64,000 nt of DNA, taken from positions 147,702-211,701 of the forward strand of contig NZ_JARKMR010000005.1 in the NCBI RefSeq assembly GCF_029350975.1. The letters run 5' to 3'. The stretch comes from Maribacter zhoushanensis. GTDB lineage: Bacteria; Bacteroidota; Bacteroidia; Flavobacteriales; Flavobacteriaceae. The position numbers were made by a program, and so were the translations under genes. The notes beneath the pieces were generated by a model. It was not told where the DNA came from and did no database searches. It saw only the letters and a list, made by a program, of their open reading frames with translations. Of this stretch, positions 18,043 to 29,740 are shown one piece after another (position 1 is the stretch's first letter; the number at the start of each line of letters is the position of its first letter).

Positions 18043-19602
18043 ATGAAAAATCCATTTGTATTAATTTTTGTTTTTACTGCATTTTTATCATGTAAAAGTG
18101 AAAAGAAAGTTGAAGAGTCAACGGCTCAAAAACCGAATATTATTTACATTTTGGCAGATGATTTAGGTTATGCCGAAATTGGTGCCTTTGGTCAAGAAAA
18201 TATAGAAACGCCCAATATAGATGCCTTGTCAAAAGAAGGCATGATTTTTACACAACATTATTCAAGCGCACCGGTATGCGCACCAGCCAGGTATATGTTT
18301 TTAACCGGTAAACATGCCGGTAATTCTTTTATTCGTGGTAATGATGAATGGAACGACCGTGGCGATGTTTGGAACTATGAAGCCATGGCAAGAGATTCTA
18401 CGTTAGAAGGGCAGCGACCTGTTCCGAAAGGAACAAAGACAATTGCTAATTATTTAAAAGATGAAGGGTATAAAACTGGTTTGGTTGGTAAATGGGGGTT
18501 AGGTGCTCCGCATACGCATTCCATTCCCAATGAAATGGGATTCGATTTTTTCTATGGTTTTAATTGTCAACGACAGGCGCATACCTACTACCCATTGCAT
18601 TTGTACAAGAATAGAAATCGTGTGCATTTGGCGAATGACACCGTAGCGCCAAGTTCACCCTTCCCAAAAGGCTTAGATCCAAAGAATCCAGAAAGTTATA
18701 AAGACTATACGCTATCGGATTACGCTCCAGACTTAATGTTTAAGGAGCTTACGGGCTTTGTAGATGAAAATAAAGATAATCCGTTTTTCTTGTATTGGGC
18801 AACGCCCATACCGCATGTAGCATTACAAGCGCCGCAACGTTGGGTAGACTATTACAAGAAGAAATTTGGACCAGAAGAACCGTATTTGTCTGGTGAGGGT
18901 AACGGTTATTTTTCGCACCAGACTCCCCATGCCGCTTATGCCGCCATGGTTTCTTATTTTGATGAGAATATAGGTAAGTTGGTGCAGCAGTTAAAAGACG
19001 AAGGTATTTATGATAATACCTTGATCGTGTTTACTTCAGATAACGGGCCAAGTTATGCGGGCGGAGCAGATCCTACATTTTTTGAAAGTGCAAAACCTTT
19101 TGACGCTGAGTATGGAAAGGGAAAAGGATTTGTGTATGAAGGTGGTATTCGTGTACCTACGTTCTTTACATGGCCAGGAAAGATTGAACCAGGTACCACA
19201 AGTGATCATGCCTCTGCACACTATGATATGTTGGCAACTTTTGCAGATATGTTAGCATTTGAAAAACCAACAACAGACGGAATTAGTTTGTTGCCTACAT
19301 TACTAGGAGAAGAGAATCAGACAGCGCATGAATTTATGTATTGGGAATTTCCTGAATATGGCGGGCAAATAGCTATTAGAATGGGTGATTGGAAGGTAGT
19401 TCGCCAACATTTAAAAGATGATGAACAGCCCACATTAGAACTCTACAATTTAAAAGATGATCCTACCGAAAAATATAATATTGCCAACGAACATCCTGAA
19501 ATTTTAGAACAAGCGGCTGAGATATTTAAAAAAGAACATACCAAACCGGAAACTGAACGTTTTCAAATTCCACTGCTAGAGAACGGGTTATTAAGTGATT
19601 AA
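18043..19602 (+). CDS. S1-type sulfatase lipoprotein
   Basis: Removes sulfate esters, probably from sulfated algal polysaccharide (inference). The 519 residues carry a lipoprotein signal (lipobox LSC, Cys17), the N-terminal metal motif ILADDLGY (36-43), and the formylglycine signature C79-A-P-A-R83, where Cys must be oxidised to formylglycine. They continue with GKWGLG and the second metal site FTSDNGP. Cys rather than Ser at the key position implies an FGE or anSME maturase, and an FGE gene lies three genes downstream. The true substrate cannot be read from the sequence. Confidence 0.93.
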   Translation: MKNPFVLIFVFTAFLSCKSEKKVEESTAQKPNIIYILADDLGYAEIGAFGQENIETPNIDALSKEGMIFTQHYSSAPVCAPARYMFLTGKHAGNSFIRGNDEWNDRGDVWNYEAMARDSTLEGQRPVPKGTKTIANYLKDEGYKTGLVGKWGLGAPHTHSIPNEMGFDFFYGFNCQRQAHTYYPLHLYKNRNRVHLANDTVAPSSPFPKGLDPKNPESYKDYTLSDYAPDLMFKELTGFVDENKDNPFFLYWATPIPHVALQAPQRWVDYYKKKFGPEEPYLSGEGNGYFSHQTPHAAYAAMVSYFDENIGKLVQQLKDEGIYDNTLIVFTSDNGPSYAGGADPTFFESAKPFDAEYGKGKGFVYEGGIRVPTFFTWPGKIEPGTTSDHASAHYDMLATFADMLAFEKPTTDGISLLPTLLGEENQTAHEFMYWEFPEYGGQIAIRMGDWKVVRQHLKDDEQPTLELYNLKDDPTEKYNIANEHPEILEQAAEIFKKEHTKPETERFQIPLLENGLLSD

Positions 19603-19766
19603 GTAAGTTCATTGATAAATACCATAATTATATGAAGCTGTCAGAGGTTTGATGGTTTTTAGATGTACAAGTTTAGTTGTATTTTGCAATGATGAAATTA
19701 TAGGTAGTACATAATAATTAATGTGCTAAAATGTGAATTTCATTTATTCTGATTGGCAAACATGAG

Positions 19767-19790
19767 AAATCACTATAATATTAGTGATTT
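19767..19790. promoter_or_regulatory. Inverted repeat upstream of the GH2 gene
   Basis: Perfect 9-bp arms AAATCACTA / TAGTGATTT around a 6-bp AT spacer, 39 bp before the beta-galactosidase start and 165 bp after the sulfatase stop. The few T residues following (TTTTG) make it either a weak terminator or an operator in the GH2 promoter. The rest of 19603-19828 shows no gene. Confidence 0.4.
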
Positions 19791-19825
19791 TGTATGCTTT
19801 GAAACTAACACACTTGAACAACTAG

Positions 19826-23020
<3,195 letters not shown>

Positions 23021-23069
23021 AATCTTAGTATTGATAAAATTATTAAATAGGAGGAAGTATATTTAGCGT

Positions 23070-24203
23070 ATGAATAAAAGTGTACAGTTTTTAGGCTTGG
23101 GTTTATTGGTGTTAAGTATGGCAAACTGCAAGCCGGAAACCAAGAATAATGTAACAAAAGAGGAAGTTAATGCAAAGGTGGAAAAGCCTGCTCAAGTAAA
23201 TGAGCATACGCTTGTAACAGAGAGACCAAAAGCAGTTACCACACCAGAGGGTATGGTTTGGGTTTCTGGAGCAACTTTTAAGCAAGGTGCTGTTACTAGT
23301 GATAAAATGGCAATGGATCATGAAAAACCAGCTATAGAGGTTATGGTAGATGGTTTTTTTATGGACGCCACAGAAGTGACCAACGCCCAATTTGCAGCAT
23401 TTGTGAAAGCAACGGGTTATGTAACAGTAGCTGAAAAAGGTATTGATTGGGAAGAATTAAAAAAACAAGTACCTGCAGGCACTGTAAAACCTCATGATTC
23501 CATTCTAAAACCAGGGTCGCTTACGTTTAAAAAAGCAAAATCTTCTGTACCTAACTTATATGATTTTTCACAATGGTGGAACTGGACTATTGGTGCGGAC
23601 TGGAAACACCCTAACGGACCAAAAAGTAGTATTAAGGGCAAAGATAATTATCCTGTAGTGCAAGTGTCTTATGAGGATGCGTTGGCATATTGTAAATGGG
23701 CAAATAGACGTTTACCTACTGAGGCGGAGTGGGAGCTGGCATCAAGGGCAGGTTCTAATGGTACAATATATAATTGGGGCGATGATGTTTCTGTTTTAAA
23801 AGAAAAAGCAAATACCTGGGAGGGTGAATTTCCTGTAGAAAATACATTGACAGATGGGTTTGAATTACGTGCCCCTGTAAAATCGTATCCGCCAAATGCG
23901 TACGGATTGTATGATATGGCAGGTAACGTTTGGGAGTTGACGAGCGATTGGTATAATACCAAGTACTATAAAGACACTAAAGCAAAAAATACGGTTTTAA
24001 TAAACCCAAAAGGAGCAGAAAATCCATTTACACCAAATAACCCACTTGCAAAGGAACGCGTAATTAAAGGAGGTTCTTTTTTGTGTAGCGCATCATACTG
24101 TGCTAGTTACAGGGTTTCAGCAAGAATGGGTTCAAGTATGGACTCTTCATTAGAGCATACAGGCTTTAGAACTGTTGCTACCGTAGACATGATTACGGAA
24201 TAA
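23070..24203 (+). CDS. Formylglycine-generating enzyme family lipoprotein, both catalytic cysteines present
   Basis: 377 residues, lipoprotein signal (lipobox ANC, C20). The FGE-sulfatase domain covers about 60-370, with ATEVTNAQFAAFVKATGY, RLPTEAEWELASRAG, GLYDMAGNVWELTSDWY and KGGSFLCSASYC. C339 and C344 match the copper-binding cysteine pair of genuine FGE, which many paralogues of this fold lack, so it probably oxidises sulfatase Cys to formylglycine. Being exported, it would act after secretion on the nearby sulfatase (inference). An AGGAGGAAG stretch occurs 15 nt before the ATG, rather far for a Shine-Dalgarno. Confidence 0.9.
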   Translation: MNKSVQFLGLGLLVLSMANCKPETKNNVTKEEVNAKVEKPAQVNEHTLVTERPKAVTTPEGMVWVSGATFKQGAVTSDKMAMDHEKPAIEVMVDGFFMDATEVTNAQFAAFVKATGYVTVAEKGIDWEELKKQVPAGTVKPHDSILKPGSLTFKKAKSSVPNLYDFSQWWNWTIGADWKHPNGPKSSIKGKDNYPVVQVSYEDALAYCKWANRRLPTEAEWELASRAGSNGTIYNWGDDVSVLKEKANTWEGEFPVENTLTDGFELRAPVKSYPPNAYGLYDMAGNVWELTSDWYNTKYYKDTKAKNTVLINPKGAENPFTPNNPLAKERVIKGGSFLCSASYCASYRVSARMGSSMDSSLEHTGFRTVATVDMITE

Positions 24204-24209
24204 TTTTCG

Positions 24210-24905
24210 CTAATCAATGCAATTTAAAAGCTGGTCTAACTCTACTATTTTGGCTCGGCTAATCGGTATTTTCTTATTCTTGATCTCTAAGAACTCGTGG
24301 TTGTAGCGTTCCACCATTTTAAGGTTAGCGATGTAAGATTTGTGTATTCTAATGAATTTATCGGCTTCTAGTCTTTTATTAAAAGCGCTCATGGTAGAAA
24401 GAATAACATAGTTGCGTTCTTCGGTTACTACCTTAACATAATCGCCTAAAGCTTCTACATATAAAATACCATGTACATTAAGTTCCACCTGCTTAAGATT
24501 GTGCTTAACCACTAATTTACTCTCAGGTTGTTTCTTTTTAATAGCTTTTACCTTGTCGATGGCTTTGGTGATAGCGGCATCAAATCTAGAGTTGCTAAAA
24601 GGTTTTAAAAGAAAATCGGTAACATTGAACTCAAATGCTTCAAGAGCATATTTTTGATCGTGACTGGTTATAATGACTTGAGGAGTTATTTTTAAACCTG
24701 CTAAAAACTCAAATCCGTTCATTGCTGGCATTTCAATATCAAGAAACAAAAAATCTATCTTTTGGTCATTTACCTGAGTCAAACTCTCACTTGTAGCACT
24801 TGAAGAATGTACAAGTTTTAAATTTTTATTTTTATCTATAATTTGCTCTAGAAGTTTCCTTTGTATGTGGGAATCTTCTATAATAGCACATTTAAAAGTT
24901 TTCAT
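24210..24905 (-). CDS. LytTR family response regulator
   Basis: 231 residues: receiver domain (1-120) with the phospho-acceptor Asp in FLFLDIEMPAMNG (about residue 57), and a LytTR DNA-binding domain (about 135-229) with YVEALGDYVKV, IRIHKSYIANL and the terminal KIPISRAK segment. No histidine kinase is adjacent. It converges on the FGE gene with only 6 bp between stops, so neither has a separate terminator there. Confidence 0.93.
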   Translation of the reverse strand: MKTFKCAIIEDSHIQRKLLEQIIDKNKNLKLVHSSSATSESLTQVNDQKIDFLFLDIEMPAMNGFEFLAGLKITPQVIITSHDQKYALEAFEFNVTDFLLKPFSNSRFDAAITKAIDKVKAIKKKQPESKLVVKHNLKQVELNVHGILYVEALGDYVKVVTEERNYVILSTMSAFNKRLEADKFIRIHKSYIANLKMVERYNHEFLEIKNKKIPISRAKIVELDQLLNCID

Positions 24906-25062
24906 TCTAAAATAATATAAGTTCTACTATACATACGTAAAGAATGGGGGAAAGTTCATTTTTTCTAAATTTTATTTGCTCTTAATGTTAGAAAAACAGG
25001 CGAAAAATAGTAAATAGTTATCTTTATAGCTAATATTCGTATAAAAACTTTTGATAACTATA

Positions 25063-25094
25063 TTGTAAGTTTTTAGCTCAAAAACCTACTTTTG
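25063..25094 (+). promoter_or_regulatory. Promoter of trxB, flavobacterial type
   Basis: TACTTTTG (25087-25094) fits the TAnnTTTG -7 element, with TTG at 25063-25065 spaced by 21 bp as the -33 element. The -7 lies 31 bp before the ATG. The remaining gap 24906-25062 shows no gene. Confidence 0.6.
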
Positions 25095-25125
25095 TTGTAG
25101 AGAATTAATAGAACCACTTGATATT

Positions 25126-26103
25126 ATGTCTGATAAAATAGAACGTGTAAAAACATTGATTATAGGATCTGGTCCTGCAGGTTATACAGCTGCAATATAT
25201 GCTGCCCGTGCAGATTTAAAACCTGTTATGTACACAGGTATGGAGCCAGGCGGACAATTGACTACCACTACAGAAGTAGATAACTTTCCTGGATACCCAG
25301 AGGGTATTGATGGTCCTACGATGATGGTACAATTGCAACAACAAGCTGAGCGTTTTGGTACCGAGGTTAGAATTGGTATGATTACTTCAGTGGAGTTTTC
25401 AAAAGAAAAAGGGGGAATCCATAAGGTGGTTGCCGATAATGATAAGCAAATAGAAGCTGAAACTGTTATTATTTCTACAGGTGCATCTGCTAAATATCTA
25501 AATATACCTAGTGAGCAACGTTTACGTGGCGGTGGGGTATCTGCTTGTGCGGTTTGTGATGGCTTTTTCTATAAAGGTCAAGATGTAGCAATCGTTGGTG
25601 CGGGTGATACTGCGGCAGAAGAAGCGTCTTACTTGGCTAACATTTGTAACAAAGTTACCATGTTGGTACGTAGAGATGAGATGAGAGCTTCTAAAGCAAT
25701 GCAGCACAGGGTACATAGCATCAAAAATATCGATGTACGTTACAATACTGAAGTTGATGAAGTTTTAGGTGAGCAGGTTGTTGAAGGTTTACGTATGGTA
25801 AACAACCAAACAGGTGAAAAAGAAGAAATTGCTATTACTGGTATCTTTATCGCAATTGGTCATAAACCAAATACCGATATATTCAAAGGTCAATTAGATA
25901 TGGATGAAACTGGCTACCTTATTACAGAAGGTAAGTCTACCAAAACTAATTTACCAGGTGTTTTTGCTAGTGGCGATGCGCAAGATAAAGAGTATAGACA
26001 AGCTGTTACTGCAGCAGGTTCAGGTTGTATGGCTGCCTTGGATGCAGAGCGTTACTTGGCATCTATAGGTTCTGTTGAAGAAGCTGTGGCAGATAAGTAC
26101 TAG
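25126..26103 (+). CDS. trxB: Thioredoxin reductase
   Basis: NADPH-dependent flavoenzyme that reduces thioredoxin. The 325 residues contain the FAD motif GSGPAGYTAAIYAARA (14-29), the redox pair C141-A-V-C144, the NADPH-binding GAGDTAAEEASYLA, and the terminal FAD segment GVFASGDAQDKEYRQ. Length is normal. A clear promoter lies upstream and a strong terminator 23 bp downstream, so it is a single-gene unit. Confidence 0.97.
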   Translation: MSDKIERVKTLIIGSGPAGYTAAIYAARADLKPVMYTGMEPGGQLTTTTEVDNFPGYPEGIDGPTMMVQLQQQAERFGTEVRIGMITSVEFSKEKGGIHKVVADNDKQIEAETVIISTGASAKYLNIPSEQRLRGGGVSACAVCDGFFYKGQDVAIVGAGDTAAEEASYLANICNKVTMLVRRDEMRASKAMQHRVHSIKNIDVRYNTEVDEVLGEQVVEGLRMVNNQTGEKEEIAITGIFIAIGHKPNTDIFKGQLDMDETGYLITEGKSTKTNLPGVFASGDAQDKEYRQAVTAAGSGCMAALDAERYLASIGSVEEAVADKY

Positions 26104-26126
26104 AATGCAAAGAATTAGAATACAAA

Positions 26127-26159
26127 AGAGCCCATTCATTAGAATGGGCTCTTTTTTTG
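26127..26159. terminator. Bidirectional terminator between trxB and a convergent gene
   Basis: Perfect 11-bp stem AGAGCCCATTC / GAATGGGCTCT with loop ATTA, followed by seven T residues on the plus strand and preceded by an A-run. It can end trxB and, more weakly, the convergent gene at 26174-26620. Confidence 0.92.
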
Positions 26160-26173
26160 TTTTATAAAATTAA

Positions 26174-26620
26174 CTAATCTATTCTAACATAGTTTTCCGA
26201 GAATGTTCTGTTACCTTCCTCATCTAAGCTTATTTGACTAAACCTATCATCGCTTAATTGAAGTTCAAAAGTGAAAATACGCATGGTGTCCATGGCTTGG
26301 ATCATTTCGTTATCTCCGTATTCTAAGGTTTCCATGAGTTGGTCATCTGTAATGTTATAAGTGCCGTAACCGAACCTGCCTACTTTATCAACAGGTACAT
26401 ATCTGCTCCACATGATTTTTCCGTTATAATACATTTTAACCTGCCTGTACCCATCAGTTGTAGGTACGGTATCAATAACTTGTTGTCCGTCGTAATTATA
26501 AAAACTCTCTAGCTCCCATGTGCCTTGAATGGAATGCATGTAGTTTTCATTAATAGAATTTGTAGAGGCTGCTGAAACCAAAAGAAGCATCAACAATACC
26601 AAACCTATAATTTTTTTCAT
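26174..26620 (-). CDS. Secreted lipocalin-like hypothetical protein
   Basis: 148 residues with a signal peptide (MKKIIGLVLLMLLLVSAAS). The mature part begins near IQGTWELESFYNYDG, a common start of lipocalin-like domains in Bacteroidetes, and continues as alternating strands with GKIMWSRYVP and RFGYGTYNITDDQL. Function unknown. No operon partner. Confidence 0.65.
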   Translation of the reverse strand: MKKIIGLVLLMLLLVSAASTNSINENYMHSIQGTWELESFYNYDGQQVIDTVPTTDGYRQVKMYYNGKIMWSRYVPVDKVGRFGYGTYNITDDQLMETLEYGDNEMIQAMDTMRIFTFELQLSDDRFSQISLDEEGNRTFSENYVRID

Positions 26621-26739
26621 AGTGATAAGGTGTTAGTTAATAAAAGAGTTGAATGTTACTAAAAAGATACGAATTAATTATTAGAATTTGATAAAATATA
26701 TAGCAAATAATTGAGAATAATGCAATGATAATTAGTTAA

Positions 26740-27792
26740 TTATGCTAATTTAGGGTTGATGGTAGGGAAGGAATTTAGAATATAGCAAAGACTTAAAATG
26801 TCTTGTTTTGTGTGTGAAGCGCTTAAAACTATACGACTCATTAAAGAATCCTTTTCTGTGGGATACCTGAAATTTGTAACTATAATTCCGTTTTCCTCCA
26901 GATAGGTAGCTAGTGATTCATTTTGAAAATTAAAGCTAGGATGCCCCTCTGCAAAGACAAAAATAGAAGGAGTTGATAATTTTGATAAAAAGAGCACGGT
27001 ATTCTTTTGTAATTGAGCTCTTTTTAAATTGATAAGTTCTTCGGCATCTTTCAAAGTTGCCAATGAAGCAGGTGTAGCTGGGCTTGCACCACCAAAAAAA
27101 GGAGTTTGCTTTAATTGATAAATTCTCTTTGAGTTTCCAAATACGGCACCTGCCTGTATACCAAACCCTTTTCCTAAGGAGCAAGAAATCAATAGCTCTT
27201 TTGGTTGTAGAGATTGAAGAAATCTAAAGCTGCCGCCACCGTTCTTACCGGTAATTGCTATACCGTGAGAATCATCTACAACTAGAATTATATCTTTAAG
27301 AGGCAAGTTATCAAGGAATCTATAATCCGGATAGTTGTCACCATGAAAATCAATACTATCTAAAAACAGGACAGCTATCTTGTTAGTATTCTTTTTAATA
27401 GCATTTTCAAGCGCGGTCCAACTTTTAAATACTTCTTGTTGATTTCTATGTAATGCAGAATGGGTATTTGGAGCGTAAAATAATTGATGATCTGTATTAC
27501 TAAAATAATCACATACCAATTGCCCTGCTAAATAACCAGAAGACATGGTAATGCAACTTTCGCTGCCTACTAGTTTTGCCAGATGGGTATCGACTTCATC
27601 AAAAATGGAAATTTTAATATTAGATTTACGTGAAGCACTATAAGCGGTACCATATTTCTTTATATTATTGATGAAAAGCGATTGAAATTCAGCATTGGTC
27701 TGTAACCCTAAATAAGAAGTGCCACCAAAGTATAGGTATTCTTTACCGCTAACGCTAATAGTTCTATCAGGAAATTCATCAATAGTAAACAT
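26740..27792 (-). CDS. PLP-dependent alpha-oxoamine synthase-like aminotransferase
   Basis: 350 residues of the class II aminotransferase fold, closest by motif to 8-amino-7-oxononanoate synthase. YLYFGGTSYLGL at the N-terminus, SSGYLAG, DDSHGI with the cofactor Asp and His, and the lysine region SLGKGFGIQAGAVFG (about 205-219) are present. It is shorter than typical BioF (about 385), and no biotin genes are nearby, so the product is uncertain. Its ATG overlaps the epimerase stop by one base (TAATG), indicating coupled translation. Confidence 0.8.
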   Translation of the reverse strand: MFTIDEFPDRTISVSGKEYLYFGGTSYLGLQTNAEFQSLFINNIKKYGTAYSASRKSNIKISIFDEVDTHLAKLVGSESCITMSSGYLAGQLVCDYFSNTDHQLFYAPNTHSALHRNQQEVFKSWTALENAIKKNTNKIAVLFLDSIDFHGDNYPDYRFLDNLPLKDIILVVDDSHGIAITGKNGGGSFRFLQSLQPKELLISCSLGKGFGIQAGAVFGNSKRIYQLKQTPFFGGASPATPASLATLKDAEELINLKRAQLQKNTVLFLSKLSTPSIFVFAEGHPSFNFQNESLATYLEENGIIVTNFRYPTEKDSLMSRIVLSASHTKQDILSLCYILNSFPTINPKLA

Positions 27793-28805
27793 TAATCTAA
27801 CAATTGAACACCGCTACCGGCAAGTTTTGGGAAAATAACTTTTCCGTCAGGTTCAATATGAACACCCTTTGCAATATCACTTTTTAATAATAAAGCACCG
27901 TCCATATCAACGTAATCTAATTGTGAGATCAGCTGTGCTATTGCCGATATACCAACGGTAGATTCTGTCATGCAGCCCACCATTACGCTTATTCCCAATT
28001 CTTTAGCTTTCTTAATCATGCGTAGGGCAGGGGTGAGTCCGCCACACTTGGTTAGTTTAATATTTATCCCACTAAAATGTAAAGCGCATTTTTCCACATC
28101 ACTTTCTACAATACAACTTTCATCAGCAATTACGGGTAACACGCTATGGTGCATAACCTCTTCCATACCAGACCAATCATCTGCTTTTAGCGGTTGCTCT
28201 AAAAATTCGACTCCCAATTCTTTTAATAATGGTGCATTGTGTATGGTCTCTTGTGCCGTCCATGCACAGTTGGCATCTATTCTAAAAATAGCATCGGTAT
28301 GTTTTCTTAATTCACGAACAATAGCGACATCATCGCTAGTGCCTAATTTAATTTTATAAATAGGCCATGGCATTTCTTGCATTTTTGCCAACATAACATC
28401 AATAGATGCAATGCCAATTGTGTAGTTGGTTGTTGGGTAGTTTTTTATACTTGTGCCCCAAATTTCATATAATGGCTTACCAAGTAATTTTCCATACAGA
28501 TCATGGGCAGCCAAGTCTAGAGCACAAATAGCAAAATTTGATAAGCCTTTACGTACTAAAAAGGCATGAAAAACTTCTGGAGTAGTAAATTCAAATGATT
28601 CAATATCAGATACAATGGCATTGATTTCATCCATCATGCTCTGTGTAGTGATTTTGTAATACGGATTGGAGGTGGCTTCGCCATACCCGGTTTTACCATC
28701 TAAAGATAAAGATGCAATCATAGTATCTTGAAAATCATGAGATTCTCTAGAGATACTGAAGGTATGTTTTAGCGGTAATGTATATTTTTTAAGGTGTACT
28801 TGCAT
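27792..28805 (-). CDS. Dipeptide epimerase, enolase superfamily
   Basis: Probable L-Ala-D/L-Glu epimerase acting on murein-derived dipeptides. 337 residues: N-terminal capping domain (GYGEATSNPYY, about 40-50) and a barrel with the KxK base IYKIKLG, metal ligands in FRIDANCAW, FLEQPL and VIADESC, and the second base in INIKLTKCGG. The ATG at 28805 is used; the longer frame needs a TTG and adds ten residues foreign to the family. It is first of a two-gene unit with the oxoamine synthase. Confidence 0.88.
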   Translation of the reverse strand: MQVHLKKYTLPLKHTFSISRESHDFQDTMIASLSLDGKTGYGEATSNPYYKITTQSMMDEINAIVSDIESFEFTTPEVFHAFLVRKGLSNFAICALDLAAHDLYGKLLGKPLYEIWGTSIKNYPTTNYTIGIASIDVMLAKMQEMPWPIYKIKLGTSDDVAIVRELRKHTDAIFRIDANCAWTAQETIHNAPLLKELGVEFLEQPLKADDWSGMEEVMHHSVLPVIADESCIVESDVEKCALHFSGINIKLTKCGGLTPALRMIKKAKELGISVMVGCMTESTVGISAIAQLISQLDYVDMDGALLLKSDIAKGVHIEPDGKVIFPKLAGSGVQLLD

Positions 28806-28843
28806 ACCACTAATATACAGATTAGGGGTATACAAAAAAATGA

Positions 28844-28869
28844 AAACCCACTGATATTTCAGTGGGTTT
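28844..28869 (-). terminator. Terminator after the DUF2807 gene
   Basis: Perfect 11-bp stem AAACCCACTGA / TCAGTGGGTTT with loop TATT. On the minus strand it is followed by T-rich sequence (28832-28843), 27 bp after the DUF2807 stop. It separates that operon from the epimerase operon. Confidence 0.88.
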
Positions 28870-28895
28870 CAATGTTGAATTGATTGAGGAATATT

Positions 28896-29627
28896 TTAGT
28901 ATTTGTGTACGCTACCAGAAACCGATTTGTTTTTTTGAACAGAAGGATCACCAACGTAAGAGATATTACCTCCGCTTGAAGCCTCTGCCGTTAAATTATC
29001 AGTAACGTCAATGCTAATATTTGCACCGCTGCTTGCGTCTGCGTTAGCAACTAAAGTTGATAAATCTTTAGCTCTTACATTAGCACCGCTACTGGCATCT
29101 ACATAAACTTCTTTAGCTGTACCTTCTAAAGAGATATTTGCACCGCTGCTGGCATCTATATCCATATTGGTAACAAGCACATTGGCATTGATAATGGCAC
29201 CGCTACTAGCATCGACCTCTAGTTTATCTGACTGAATTTTATTCTCGGTAGTCAAATGAGCTCCACTAGATGCTCGTAAACTAGTAACATTTGGCATGGT
29301 TACATATACTTTTTTGGTTGCTCTACCAATATTCTCTATACTGTGAATTCTTAATTTTCCGTTTTTAATATCGGTGCCAATTAAGTCAATGATATTTTCA
29401 TCTGCTTCAACTGCAATATCAAAATCAGGACCTTGGGTAACAAATACTTCTAAACCTTCAGCGCTAGAGATTTCTGTAAATTCACCTGTAATCTCTCTAG
29501 TTTCTTCAACGACTACACCGTTACCTTTTTCGCCAGATCCAAAATCTCCGAAGTTAATGTCAAAGCCACAAGATGAAAGTAATAGGGCTAATACAAGTGC
29601 TACTGTTATTCTTACTAATGTTGTCAT
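28896..29627 (-). CDS. DUF2807 (GIN-domain) lipoprotein with DASSGA repeats
   Basis: 243 residues, lipoprotein signal (LLLSSC, Cys20). The mature protein is a DUF2807 head domain. From about residue 135 it has five repeats of about 20 residues, each with (D/E)ASSG(A/G), as expected for rungs of a right-handed beta-helix. These proteins are usually found with PspC and PadR genes in Bacteroidetes, as here, and are thought to sit in the envelope; the molecular role is not known. It is 113 bp downstream of the PspC gene and ends at a clear terminator. Confidence 0.88.
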   Translation of the reverse strand: MTTLVRITVALVLALLLSSCGFDINFGDFGSGEKGNGVVVEETREITGEFTEISSAEGLEVFVTQGPDFDIAVEADENIIDLIGTDIKNGKLRIHSIENIGRATKKVYVTMPNVTSLRASSGAHLTTENKIQSDKLEVDASSGAIINANVLVTNMDIDASSGANISLEGTAKEVYVDASSGANVRAKDLSTLVANADASSGANISIDVTDNLTAEASSGGNISYVGDPSVQKNKSVSGSVHKY

Positions 29628-29740
29628 GATTGTTCGTTTTTTGATTGATTACTATGTTATGATGATGTAAAAATGATTGTTTTTTAATTCCTTTTATATT
29701 TATAAATACTGAATTGTTGTTTTAGATGTCTGAACTGTAG

